Origin: Phycicoccus sp. Soil748
Lineage (GTDB): Bacteria > Actinomycetota > Actinomycetes > Actinomycetales > Dermatophilaceae
Assembly: GCF_001428025.1 (NCBI RefSeq)
Contig: NZ_LMSC01000012.1
Location: 263,619 to 327,618 of the forward strand
DNA length: 64,000 bases
Direction of reading: 5' to 3'
A model generated the notes under the pieces. That model worked only from the letters and a program-made list of their open reading frames with translations. It ran no database searches and was not told the origin of the DNA. Below are positions 1-7,672 of this stretch, one piece after another. How positions within the stretch are numbered: the first letter of the stretch is position 1; every line of letters begins with the position of its first letter. The position numbers and the translations under genes were made by a program.

Positions 1-92
1 AGTCGCTGTCTGAGCGTTGTCCGTGTCCGTGCACCCGTCCATGATGGCGTAGGCGCCCGCCGGTCGCGTGCATCTCACGAGTTCGTGTCACC

Positions 93-120
93 AGGACCCC
101 GTCCACGAGGACGGGGTCCT
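93..120. terminator. Perfect hairpin, probable terminator
   Basis: Arms AGGACCCCGTCC (93-104) and GGACGGGGTCCT (109-120) pair perfectly over 12 bp around the loop ACGA. It lies about 45 bp beyond the stop of the small minus-strand ORF at 164-307. It could end that transcript or one entering from the left edge. No T-tract follows, as is usual in high-GC actinobacteria. Confidence 0.7.
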
Positions 121-163
121 GTCATGTCTGGCAGCCGGCAGCGTGGTCCGCCACCAGCCGGGA

Positions 164-307
164 TCAGTCGGCGGCATCTCGGTCCGCCATGGCGACGAGG
201 CTCTGGGCGATGGACGCCAGGGCGAGCGCCTGGACGGATTCCCACGTCCCGGGCTTGAGCTTCTCGGCGGTTGCGGTGGCCTGGTTGGCGAGCTCTTTGG
301 CGGTCAT
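164..307 (-). CDS. Small protein of 47 residues, unknown function
   Basis: An ATG at 307 opens a 47-residue frame beginning MTAKELANQATATAEKL and ending ADRDAAD at a TGA (164-166). The composition is normal for a helical protein: Ala, Glu and Lys rich, mixed charge, one Trp, no Arg runs. This differs from the Arg/Pro/Gly-rich shadow frames around it. There is no Shine-Dalgarno. A TAGGTT hexamer ends 8 bp before the ATG and sits in a 15-bp tandem duplication, so a leaderless promoter is possible. A terminator-like hairpin follows. I do not recognise the family. It sits about 100 bp from the putative dif site, but no functional link is shown. Confidence 0.5.
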   Translation of the reverse strand: MTAKELANQATATAEKLKPGTWESVQALALASIAQSLVAMADRDAAD

Positions 308-314
308 GGGCGCA

Positions 315-344
315 GAACCTACCCATGTCGAACCTACCCATGTC
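315..344. repeat. 15-bp direct tandem repeat, two copies
   Basis: GAACCTACCCATGTC occurs twice back to back (315-329 and 330-344). On the minus strand each copy carries TAGGTT, a TANNNT -10 candidate, and the inner one is 8 bp from the ATG at 307. The duplication may therefore have doubled a promoter element. Confidence 0.85.
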
Positions 345-409
345 GTCGGTGCTCAACACCGGCTCGCCGCGCCTGCAGGACACTGTGGGGCAGGGGTTGG
401 AGTCCAGTT

Positions 410-437
410 ACATGACATAATGTGGATTATCGGCGTT
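410..437 (-). other. dif: Putative chromosomal dif site (XerC/XerD recombination)
   Basis: On the minus strand the 28-bp site contains CCGATAAT, two spacer bases, then ACATTATGTCA. These are the invariant parts of the actinobacterial dif consensus as I recall it (TT-S-R-CCGATAAT-V-N-ACATTATGTCA-AGT). Differences are limited to the two outermost left bases and one base near the right end. XerC/XerD resolve chromosome dimers at dif in the replication terminus. Nearby genes match those near the terminus of Mycobacterium tuberculosis, which supports the call. It lies in a gene-free stretch between the small ORF and the broken ComB gene. Confidence 0.8.
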
Positions 438-448
438 CTACCGTGTGC

Positions 449-1248
449 TCAGGAGGTCTGGAACAGGGCCGATCCCGGCCGGCGCACGCTCTCCTCGAAC
501 GCGCCCTGGATGAGCACTGGGACGACTGTCGACGCGTCGAGGTCGGCCGCGAGAGCCACGTCAGCTGCGAATCCCTTGGCCGCCAGCTCTCGGCCACCGA
601 CACAGGTCTGTACATGACTCACCAGTCGGCCACGGCTCGCCTCGAACAGGTCGGCCGCCACTGACGCCTCAGGACTGAAGCCGTCGCCACCGGCCAGGGT
701 CGCCAGGGCCGAGAGGATCGCTCCGGCACCCAGGTGGTCCTCGAGGGACGGCCGCAACGAGCTGTCACGGCTCCACCGCTCGCCGGCGGCGACCACGGCG
801 ACCCGATGACCGTCCGCGACGCCGGCAGCAAGCCAGGACGCGACGGCGGAGGCGTTGCGCAGGCAGCCCACGGCGACCCTCGCGCCGGCGGCCTGCAGCG
901 CCGCCGCGATGGTCGACCCGTTCGTGACAGCAGTACCAGCCGCGGCCACACCGGCCCGTCGAGCAGCCCGGACGGTGACAGCGTCGGCGCCTGGGACCGG
1001 TCGCCCCTGGTGGCCTCGAGCCGCCCGACGGCCAGGACCGCGTCGTGTGCGGTGGCGAACTCCCCCGCCCGGGAGTCGTTCCACCGGAACGGGAACACAC
1101 GCATGCCGCGCTCCACGGCCACGGTGACCGTGATCGAGAAGCTGAGGACGTCGACCACCACGGCCAGGTCGGCGCAGATTGCTTGCGCGCCCGTCAGCCC
1201 CCAGTCGAGCCGGATGCCGTACTCGTCCTGTCCGAAGAGGTCACCCAT
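449..1248 (-). pseudogene. ComB-family (2-phosphosulfolactate phosphatase-like) gene, frameshifted
   Basis: The first half reads from the ATG at 1248 (MGDLFGQDEYGIRLDWG..., then a VVVDVLSFSITVTVA segment and a LSPSGLLDG segment). The second half continues in another frame to the TGA at 449 (TNGSTIAAAL, VGCLRNASAVASWLA, then AFEESVRR near the end). Together these give a ComB-family protein of about 265 residues in the expected order. Adding one base near 921-930 joins the frames as LVLLS-TNGSTI, where the family has its conserved NGS-T motif. So one base is missing here, either a true mutation or a sequencing error. ComB makes sulfolactate in archaeal coenzyme M synthesis; the role of bacterial homologues is unclear. 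Confidence 0.75.
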
Positions 1249-1345
1249 GGTCGGAGAACCTAGCGGCCGAGTCGCTCGATACGGCGCCTGACTTCCTCGG
1301 GCCAGGCGACGAACCGCGCAGGTCCTGGGTTTTGGCGCGACGGGC

Positions 1346-1711
1346 TCAGCCCGCGGCGGCTCGGACGGACCTGACGGCGGCGACGCGTGAGGCCTCCACC
1401 TCGTACCGGCTCACGGTGGCAGGGCCGGCCCTGAAGAACCGCCGACGCAGGGCGCCGGTTACCTCGACCGTCGCGCCGTCGGCGAGCCGGAGTGCCGACC
1501 TGCGGGTCCGCGCCGTCCAGCAGGCCACGTCGATCGTGTCCACCCGCGCGCCCCCGCCGGTACCAGCAGCCGCGCCGGCTCGGGCCGGCCGTGGCACGAC
1601 GACCCGGAGCTGCACGACGGTGTCGCCGCTGGGCAGCTCGCGCTCCTCCCCCGCGCCGCTGACGCGTCCGACCAGCCGTACCTCGTTGACCCACTCCCCC
1701 ATGTCATCCAT
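1346..1711 (-). CDS. Single-stranded DNA-binding protein (SSB/OB-fold), short form
   Basis: This 121-residue protein begins MDDMGEWVNEVRLVGRV and contains the OB-fold pattern of SSB: a first strand with NEVRLVGRVS, a mid-region with VVQLRVVVPRP, then DTIDVACW and VEVTGALRRRFFRA. The acidic C-terminal tail that recruits partners in replicative SSB is absent, so this is probably a small accessory paralogue. The family binds ssDNA. An alternative start is the second Met (residue 4). A GGGAG lies 9 bp upstream of the first ATG. The frameshifted ComB gene follows 97 bp downstream on the same strand. Confidence 0.8.
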   Translation of the reverse strand: MDDMGEWVNEVRLVGRVSGAGEERELPSGDTVVQLRVVVPRPARAGAAAGTGGGARVDTIDVACWTARTRRSALRLADGATVEVTGALRRRFFRAGPATVSRYEVEASRVAAVRSVRAAAG

Positions 1712-1800
1712 GACCCGAGGCTCCCCTGCTCCGTGGGCGGCGTCGACGACCTTGGCGGCCGCTGTGGACGAGCCGGCCGGCGACCCTGGCTTGTGGACGA

Positions 1801-1839
1801 CGACGGCGCCGCCCCGGTCGGACCGGGACTGCGCCGTCG
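1801..1839. terminator. Imperfect GC-rich hairpin, possible terminator
   Basis: Outer arms CGACGGCGC (1801-1809) and GCGCCGTCG (1831-1839) pair perfectly. Inside them CCCGGT (1813-1818) pairs with ACCGGG (1822-1827). It lies 32 bp beyond the stop of the acid phosphatase, on the correct side to end that transcript. Confidence 0.5.
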
Positions 1840-1870
1840 CGTGTGCAGTCGAGCGTGCCGAAAAGTGTTG

Positions 1871-3544
1871 CTACGGCAGGTAGTACGTCGGGTTGGGCAG
1901 CTTGATGGCCCGATCCGCGTGCCCACCGATGAGGTCGCTGTACTGGTCGCCGAAGTTGGCGATGATGTCGAAGCCCTGCGACTCGACGTGGGCCCGCGTC
2001 TGCGACTTGTACTCGATCGTGGTGCACCGCGGGGCGAGCACGCAGCTCGCGTAGGACGGGATCGGCTCGGTGGAGGTCCACTTGGTGTAGTAGTTCTCCG
2101 GGGTGAAGCCGGTGTAGCCGACCTTGGCGAGGTTGCCGAGGGTCGCCTCGCGCTGAGTCGTGTTGCGACCCGTGAGGCCGACCAGCGTGCATCCCGCGCC
2201 GGCGGCGGCGTTGGCGAAGGACACCATGCCTGGCGTGGCCGGGAACCGCTGCGGCTGCACCCAGTCGCGGTCCTGGACGACCGGGTCGAAGACGAAGTGC
2301 ATCGCCGAGACCTCCATGTCGTAGGTCCACAGCGTGGTGTCGTCGGCGTCGAGGACGATGGCCGGCTTGTCGCCGCGCCGGGCGCCGGTGGCGCACTGCT
2401 GCAGGATGCCGCGGCTGCGCTGGTCGATGAGCTTGGTCATCTCGGCGATGTACGGCGAGGAGACCTTGTCCGAGATCCCGGTGCCCGGGTCCCCGTAGTA
2501 GACGGCGATCGTCTTCTTGACGACGTCGATGTTCGGGATGCCCTCACCACCCTGCGTCAGGCCGCTGGAGCCGTCCGGCTTCATCGTGAACTGGGTGCGC
2601 GGTGCGAGGCGGGGCTGCTTGACGCCGGGCAGGTTGGGCGACGGGAGGTAGTAGGTGGGGTTGGGCAGCTTCAGGTAGTGGTCGGCGTACCCGCCCTGGA
2701 GGTCGGAGAACTGGTCGCCCACGTTGAGGACCACGTCGTAGCCAAGGTCCTTCTCGAGGTGGCGGCGCGTGCCGGCCTTGTACTCGACGGTGGTGCACTT
2801 CGGGTAGGCCGAGCACCACGTCGGTGACAGGTAGGACGGCGGGGTCGCGCCGGAGTCGAACTTGGTGAAGAACCGGTCTGCGGGGAAGGCGGTGTAGCCG
2901 ACCTTGGCGAGGTTGCTGACGGTGTGCGCCTTCTGGCTGTCGGGGCGACCGGTCAGGCCGAAGACGGTGAAGCCCATCGCCTGGGCGTCGTTGACGAAGT
3001 CGACCATGCCCGGCACCGCCGGGAACCGCTCGCCGTCGACCCACGGCTGCTGGGCGGCGGGGGTGAACACGAACTTCATGTCACCCACCTCCATCTGGTA
3101 GGTCCACAGGGTGGTGTCGTCGGCGTCGAAGACGATGGCCGGCTTCTCGTGGTGCCGCTTCGCGTCGGCGAGCAGCCGTGGCAGGCGGCGACGCTGCTGC
3201 GAGAGCAGCGAGGACATCTCCGCGACGTACGGCGAGCTGGTCGGGTTGGCGTTGCCGTCGCCCTTGGGATCGCCGTAGTAGGCGTAGATCGTCTTCTTGA
3301 CCGAGTCGATGTTGGGGATGCCCTCTCCCCCGGCGGTCAGGCCGCTCGAGCCGTCGTCGGCCATCGTGAAGTGGGTCCGCGGGGCCAGCCGGGTGTCGGA
3401 GCCGTGTGCGCTGGCGCTGGCGGCGCCACCGGTGGTGGCGGCAGCCAGGGCGAGCAGGGCCGCGCCCGCCGTCACCGCCGTCCTGGTGCTCGTGACGACC
3501 TTGCGGCCGCCGGGGATGCTGTGGACGGGGTGGGGCATGCGCAC
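1871..3544 (-). CDS. Secreted tandem-domain HAD acid phosphatase (subfamily IIIB-like)
   Basis: The 557-residue exported protein has a signal peptide (Arg/Lys N-region, hydrophobic residues about 23-38, Ala-rich cleavage region near 47). Two homologous phosphatase domains follow (about 53-300 and 311-557). Each starts with a near-identical block RLAPRT-FTM...GEGIPNID and carries HAD motifs: FDADDTT (140-144) and LDADDTT (399-403), GLTGR in both, and GDQFSDLQGG or GDQYSDLIGG near the end. Class B/IIIB acid phosphatases usually have one such domain of about 220-280 residues, so this is an intragenic duplication with both active sites apparently intact. They release phosphate from organic monoesters outside the cell. 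The ATG at 3544 has an AGGAG 7 bp upstream. Confidence 0.9.
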   Translation of the reverse strand: MRMPHPVHSIPGGRKVVTSTRTAVTAGAALLALAAATTGGAASASAHGSDTRLAPRTHFTMADDGSSGLTAGGEGIPNIDSVKKTIYAYYGDPKGDGNANPTSSPYVAEMSSLLSQQRRRLPRLLADAKRHHEKPAIVFDADDTTLWTYQMEVGDMKFVFTPAAQQPWVDGERFPAVPGMVDFVNDAQAMGFTVFGLTGRPDSQKAHTVSNLAKVGYTAFPADRFFTKFDSGATPPSYLSPTWCSAYPKCTTVEYKAGTRRHLEKDLGYDVVLNVGDQFSDLQGGYADHYLKLPNPTYYLPSPNLPGVKQPRLAPRTQFTMKPDGSSGLTQGGEGIPNIDVVKKTIAVYYGDPGTGISDKVSSPYIAEMTKLIDQRSRGILQQCATGARRGDKPAIVLDADDTTLWTYDMEVSAMHFVFDPVVQDRDWVQPQRFPATPGMVSFANAAAGAGCTLVGLTGRNTTQREATLGNLAKVGYTGFTPENYYTKWTSTEPIPSYASCVLAPRCTTIEYKSQTRAHVESQGFDIIANFGDQYSDLIGGHADRAIKLPNPTYYLP

Positions 3545-3654
3545 ACTCCTGATGAGGGGACAGCCGGGGCCGGATCTCGGCCTGACCGCCGGAGGCTATG
3601 CAGCGTGTGACCTGCGCGGAAGTGACATTTGTCATGGGTGGCAGACTGCGTGCC

Positions 3655-4176
3655 ATGAGCCCGGCCGACGTCCTGCGACCCATGACCGACGACGACGTGC
3701 CGAGGGTCCTCGAGCTCAACCACCGCCACGTCGAGCTGCTGTCACCGCTGGACGCCGAGCGGCTCGCCCGGATGCGGGGCTCGGCCTCACGTTCCGACGT
3801 CATCGTGTGCGACGGCGAGGTCGCCGGCTTCGTCCTCGTCTTCTCCCCCGGCTCCGACTACGACTCGGTCAACTACCGCTGGTTCGCGGCGCGGTACGGC
3901 GATGCGTTCGACTACCTCGACCGCATCGTCGTCGACGACGCCTACCGGCGCCGGGGCCTGGCCTCCGCGGTCTACGACGTCGTGGAGGCCTCCGCGGCTG
4001 CGCGCGGACGCCTGGTCCTCGAGGTCAACATCGAGCCGCCGAACGAGCCGTCGCTCGCCTTCCACCGCGCCCGGGGCTATGTCGAGGTGCACCAACTCGC
4101 CGCATCCGGACACACCGTCAGCCTCATGGAGCGAACGGGTCGGACGAACGGCCGAGAGTCTCGACAGAACGTCTGA
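3655..4176 (+). CDS. GNAT-family N-acetyltransferase
   Basis: From the ATG at 3655 the protein has 173 residues and begins MSPADVLRPMTDDDVPRVLE. The GNAT core is clear: strand pair DVIVCDGEVAGFVLVF, then YLDRIVVDDAYRRRGLASAVYD (the R-R-x-G-L/A acetyl-CoA pyrophosphate loop), followed by LVLEVNIEPPNEPSLAFHRARGYVEV. Family members move acetyl from acetyl-CoA to an amine; the substrate cannot be told. Upstream in-frame ATGs at 3598 and 3634 exist, but homology starts at the chosen Met. It is divergent from the acid phosphatase. Confidence 0.85.
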   Translation: MSPADVLRPMTDDDVPRVLELNHRHVELLSPLDAERLARMRGSASRSDVIVCDGEVAGFVLVFSPGSDYDSVNYRWFAARYGDAFDYLDRIVVDDAYRRRGLASAVYDVVEASAAARGRLVLEVNIEPPNEPSLAFHRARGYVEVHQLAASGHTVSLMERTGRTNGRESRQNV

Positions 4177-4261
4177 GGTGCCGGTCCCCGCCCCCCGGCT
4201 AGCGTGCCGGGAGGACATGTGCGGGGCCGCCCAGGGGGTGGCGGACAGGGAGTGGGACATC

Positions 4262-5638
4262 GTGGTGAGGGTCGGCATGCGCGCCGCGCTATCCGTGGCC
4301 GCAGTGGTCGTCGGCGTACTCGTCGGGTCGACCCCGGCGCTCGCCTCCACGCCCGCGATCCCGGCGGTCACCTCGCACCCAGCGACCTCGCGCCCTGCGG
4401 CAGTGGGCGCCGACAAGCCCGCCCCGACCAGCAGGAGCAAGGCCGCGAAGGCCAAGGCTGCGAAGGCGAAGGCCGCCAAGGCCGCCGCCGAGAAGCGCGC
4501 CGCAGCGGCCGACCAGGCCCTCAGCGCGGGTCAGCTCGCTGCCCAGATCGCCCAGGCGGAGGCGCTGACCGCCGACCTGACCCGCTCCAACGCCGCCATC
4601 GCTGCCGCCGCGACCCGCCTCGACCGGCTGGCCAAGCAGGCCAACACCCTCCTGGAGGAGTACGCCGCCGCGCGCGACGCCGAGCGGACCGCGAGGCAGG
4701 AGGCCGACCGCAATGTCGCCGCGTACCAGACCCTCTCGGCCCAGCTGGGCGAGGACCGCAAGGCGCTCGGGCAGCTGGCCTACCAGGCCTATGCCGGCGG
4801 TGGCGGTGACCTGGCCGACATGAGCACCCTGCTCGACGCGCTCAGCCGGCCGGCGGCCGAGGCGAGCGACACCAGCGCCCAGCTGACCTACCTCAACAAC
4901 CAGAAGGCGTCGGCGTTCGAGCGCGTCCAGGACCGCACCGTGCTGCAGCAGCAGGTCGCCGTGCAGGCGGTCGAGGCCAGCACCCGGGCGGCGGACGCCG
5001 CCACGGCCGCCGCGAAGGCGAAGGCCAGCCTGGAGACCGTGATCGCCGAGCAGAAGTCCCAGCTCGAGGCCACGCGCGCCCTGCACGCCGCCCAGGTGAA
5101 GAAGGCCGGGCCCATCGCGGGGCTGCTCCTCGGCAGCGAGGACGCCAGCGCCCTCGCGACGACCCGGCGGCTGCGGGACGCGCTCGTCGTCCCGGGCGTC
5201 GAGGCCGACGGGTCGGTCAAGGCGTGCAGCACCGACGAGGCCGACTACCCCAACGGTGCGGTCCCTGCAGCCGGGCTGTGCCCGCTGTACGGGGCCCCGG
5301 CCCAGAGCCTGCGCCCCGGGGCGGCCGCGGCGTTCAACGCCATGAGCCTCGCCTACGAGAAGGACACCGGTTCCCCCATCTGCGTCACCGACTCCTACCG
5401 GTCGCTGGCCGAGCAGGTGTCGGTCAAGGCCGAGCGCGGCAAGTGGGCAGCCACCCCGGGCACGAGCGAGCACGGGCGAGGGATGGCCGTCGACCTCTGC
5501 GGGGGGATCAACAGCTTCGGCTCCGCCGCCCACCTGTGGATGAAGCAGAACGCCCCGCTCTACGGCTGGTTCCACCCAGCGTGGGCCGAGGCGACCGGGT
5601 CGCTCCCTGAGCCGTGGCACTGGGAGTACGCCGGCTGA
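4262..5638 (+). CDS. Secreted coiled-coil D-alanyl-D-alanine carboxypeptidase (VanY/M15B)
   Basis: The GTG at 4262 has AGGGAG 9 bp upstream and gives 458 residues. A signal peptide (hydrophobic stretch from MRAALSVAAVVVGV, cleavage after TPALA) is followed by an Ala/Lys-rich linker and a long predicted coiled coil (about residues 85-285). The C-terminal 140 residues are a peptidase M15 domain: zinc and catalytic motif SEHGRGMAVDL and the closing EPWHWEYAG. The family cleaves the terminal D-Ala of peptidoglycan stem peptides. The coiled-coil plus lytic-domain plan resembles PcsB/RipC-type hydrolases, which are often governed by FtsEX, but that partner is not in the window. GTG 4265 and ATG 4277 are alternative starts. 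Confidence 0.88.
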   Translation: MVRVGMRAALSVAAVVVGVLVGSTPALASTPAIPAVTSHPATSRPAAVGADKPAPTSRSKAAKAKAAKAKAAKAAAEKRAAAADQALSAGQLAAQIAQAEALTADLTRSNAAIAAAATRLDRLAKQANTLLEEYAAARDAERTARQEADRNVAAYQTLSAQLGEDRKALGQLAYQAYAGGGGDLADMSTLLDALSRPAAEASDTSAQLTYLNNQKASAFERVQDRTVLQQQVAVQAVEASTRAADAATAAAKAKASLETVIAEQKSQLEATRALHAAQVKKAGPIAGLLLGSEDASALATTRRLRDALVVPGVEADGSVKACSTDEADYPNGAVPAAGLCPLYGAPAQSLRPGAAAAFNAMSLAYEKDTGSPICVTDSYRSLAEQVSVKAERGKWAATPGTSEHGRGMAVDLCGGINSFGSAAHLWMKQNAPLYGWFHPAWAEATGSLPEPWHWEYAG

Positions 5639-5701
5639 CACGCGCCGCAGCTGGGTACCAATACGCATCTGCGCCCGGGGCTGCTGTGCCACCCTTCACG
5701 C

Positions 5702-7087
5702 ATGACGACTGAGGCGACCACGCCAACGGCGACGTGGCAGGGCAACGAGCACTACCGCAGGTCCTGGTACTGGTACGACTGGGCCAACTCCGCCTACGTC
5801 ACGACCACCGCGACGGTGCTGTTCACCCCCTACCTCACCGCCATCGCCGAGGCCGCTGCCTGCCCCGACCTGGCGGACGGCGAGACCTGCCGCACCAACC
5901 TCGAGGTCCTGGGCGTCGGGATCTCTCCGGGGTCGGTGGCGCCGTTCACGGTCACCCTCGCCACCATCGTCTCCGCGGTCGCCCTGATCTTCGTGGGGGC
6001 GATCGCCGACCGCTCCCCCAGGCCGGCGCGGCTGCTCGGTGTCTTCGCCCTGGTCGGATCCGTCGCCGCCTGCCTCATGGCGCTCGTCCGCGGCACCAAC
6101 TGGCAGCTGGGTGTGGTGCTGCTCATCGTGGCCAACCTCAGCCTCGGCGCCTCCCTGGTGGTCTACGACTCGATCCTGTGCCGGATCGCCAGCCCCGACG
6201 ACCGCGACAAGGTCTCCTCGCGCGGCTGGGCCCTGGGCTACCTCGGCGGCGGCCTGCTGCTCGCCATCAACTTCCTCATGCTGAGCAAGCCCGACGCCCT
6301 GGGCCTCGACAAGGGCGGCGCCGTACGGCTGAGCATGCTGATGGCGGGCCTGTGGTGGGCCGGCTTCTCGCTCGTCCCCGTCATCGGGATGTGGCGGCTG
6401 CGTGGCGTCGAGCGGCCGGAGGTGGCCCGGACGGCGGGCATCGTCGGCGGCAGCCTGCGCCAGCTCGCCTCGACCTTCCGCGAGCTGCGGCTGTTCCCCC
6501 AGACGATGCTCTTCCTGATCGCCTACCTGTTCTTCAACGACGGCATCCAGACCGTCATCGGCCAGTCGAGCCTCTACGGCCAGCGCGAGCTCGGGTTCCC
6601 CGAGACGACGATGCTGACGCTGTTCCTGATGGTCCAGTTCGTCGGCTTCGGCGGCGCCCTGCTCTTCGGCTCCCTGGCCAGGCGGTACGGCGCGTGGCGC
6701 ACCGTGCTCTGGGGCCTGGTCCTGTGGACCGGCGTCGTGGTCTTCGCCTACTTCGTGCCCGACAAGCAGGTGGCGCCGCTGTTCGTCCTCGGCGTTGCCA
6801 TCGGGCTGGTGCTCGGCGGCACCCAGGCCCTGAGCCGCTCGCTCTACAGCCAGCTGGTGCCGAAGGACCGGGAGGCGGAGTTCTTCAGCCTCTACCAGGC
6901 CATGGAGCGCGGGACGAGCTGGTTCGGGACGCTGACGTTCGGGCTCGTCTACCAGTGGACCGGCTCCTATCGTCCCGCCATCGTCGCCCTCGCCGTGTTC
7001 TTCATCCTCGGCGGTGCGCTGCTGGCCAGGGTGGACATGCGCCGTGGCATCCTCGAGGCGGGCAACACCCTCCCCCACGTGGTCTGA
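5702..7087 (+). CDS. MFS transporter, UMF1/Atg22-like
   Basis: This 461-residue membrane protein has about 12 predicted helices. Its N-terminus (YRRSWYWYDWANSAYVTTTATVLFTPYL) carries the YDWANSA signature of the UMF1/Atg22 family. Later features include KVSSRGWALGYLGGGLLL, FLIAYLFFNDGIQTVIG and GGTQALSRSLYSQLVP, all typical of that family. Yeast Atg22 exports amino acids from the vacuole; substrates of the bacterial members are not known. It sits alone between the carboxypeptidase and rbpA on the same strand. Confidence 0.9.
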   Translation: MTTEATTPTATWQGNEHYRRSWYWYDWANSAYVTTTATVLFTPYLTAIAEAAACPDLADGETCRTNLEVLGVGISPGSVAPFTVTLATIVSAVALIFVGAIADRSPRPARLLGVFALVGSVAACLMALVRGTNWQLGVVLLIVANLSLGASLVVYDSILCRIASPDDRDKVSSRGWALGYLGGGLLLAINFLMLSKPDALGLDKGGAVRLSMLMAGLWWAGFSLVPVIGMWRLRGVERPEVARTAGIVGGSLRQLASTFRELRLFPQTMLFLIAYLFFNDGIQTVIGQSSLYGQRELGFPETTMLTLFLMVQFVGFGGALLFGSLARRYGAWRTVLWGLVLWTGVVVFAYFVPDKQVAPLFVLGVAIGLVLGGTQALSRSLYSQLVPKDREAEFFSLYQAMERGTSWFGTLTFGLVYQWTGSYRPAIVALAVFFILGGALLARVDMRRGILEAGNTLPHVV

Positions 7088-7157
7088 CCTGCGCCTTCCC
7101 GAGTGAGCGATGTGATCCGCGTCACAGGCGGCCAACGGGCGCGCCACGCCGGACGTC

Positions 7158-7183
7158 GGAACATTGCACGGGTCGATGGCGTT
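7158..7183 (+). promoter_or_regulatory. SigR/SigH-type promoter upstream of rbpA
   Basis: GGAAC (7158-7162), exactly 18 bases, then GTT (7181-7183) fits the GGAAY-N18-GTT consensus of thiol-stress ECF sigma factors. The rbpA start is 66 bp downstream. RbpA is an established SigR target in Streptomyces, so position and pattern agree. A housekeeping promoter may also exist. Confidence 0.65.
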
Positions 7184-7248
7184 ATGCCTAGCGAATCCGA
7201 GCCCCCACCCGAGCGGGCTGGGAAACCACGCACGTTGGGAGAACCACC

Positions 7249-7608
7249 ATGGCAGAACGCACCCTTCGCGGTAGCCGAATGGTTTCGCACAGCCTCGAGA
7301 CCGACGACCACGTCGTCCCGAGCGAACGACAGATCACCGCGTACGTGTGCCCACTGGGGCACCGTACGGAACTGCCCTTCTCGATCGAGGCGGAGATCCC
7401 TCCCACCTGGGAGTGCCGCTGCGGCGAGGAGGCCCGGCTGGTCGACGGCCCGGAGCCCGAGGCCAAGCAGGTCAAGCACGTCCGCACGCACTGGGACATG
7501 CTGCTCGAGCGGCGCTCCATCCCCGAGCTCGAGGAGCTCCTGGAGGAGCGGCTGACGCTCCTGCGCGAGTCGCGTGGCGAGAAGCCGCGGCGCAAGCGCA
7601 CCGCCTGA
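7249..7608 (+). CDS. rbpA: RNA polymerase-binding protein RbpA
   Basis: This 119-residue protein matches RbpA throughout. It has the N-terminal MAERTLRGSRM segment, the core domain with YVCPLGH and WECRCGEEA (Cys cluster that can bind zinc in some members), a basic linker (KQVKHVRTHWDMLLERRS), and the C-terminal sigma-interacting helices (IPELEELLEERLTLLRE). RbpA is an actinobacterial factor that binds RNA polymerase and the principal sigma factor and stabilises the open promoter complex. A GGGAGA lies 6 bp before the ATG. The preceding SigR-type promoter suggests induction by disulfide stress. A strong bidirectional terminator separates it from convergent fxsA. Confidence 0.97.
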   Translation: MAERTLRGSRMVSHSLETDDHVVPSERQITAYVCPLGHRTELPFSIEAEIPPTWECRCGEEARLVDGPEPEAKQVKHVRTHWDMLLERRSIPELEELLEERLTLLRESRGEKPRRKRTA

Positions 7609-7622
7609 CCACGGCACCACCG

Positions 7623-7658
7623 CGAGACGGCCACCTCCTGCTGGAGGTGGCCGTCTCG
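7623..7658. terminator. Strong bidirectional terminator hairpin between rbpA and fxsA
   Basis: A perfect 16-bp stem joins CGAGACGGCCACCTCC (7623-7638) and GGAGGTGGCCGTCTCG (7643-7658) around a TGCT loop. It lies 15 bp past the rbpA stop and 15 bp past the convergent fxsA stop, so it can serve both transcripts. Confidence 0.92.
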
Positions 7659-7672
7659 TCGCGTGCGCCAGG

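Noticed and set aside
75-383. 102-residue minus-strand frame near the left end
   Set aside because: Composed of Arg/Pro/Gly-rich sequence and overlapping the more plausible 47-residue ORF in another frame.
449-1248. Programmed ribosomal frameshift in the ComB-like gene
   Set aside because: No slippery heptamer or downstream pseudoknot is apparent near 921-930. A simple deletion or sequencing error is more likely.
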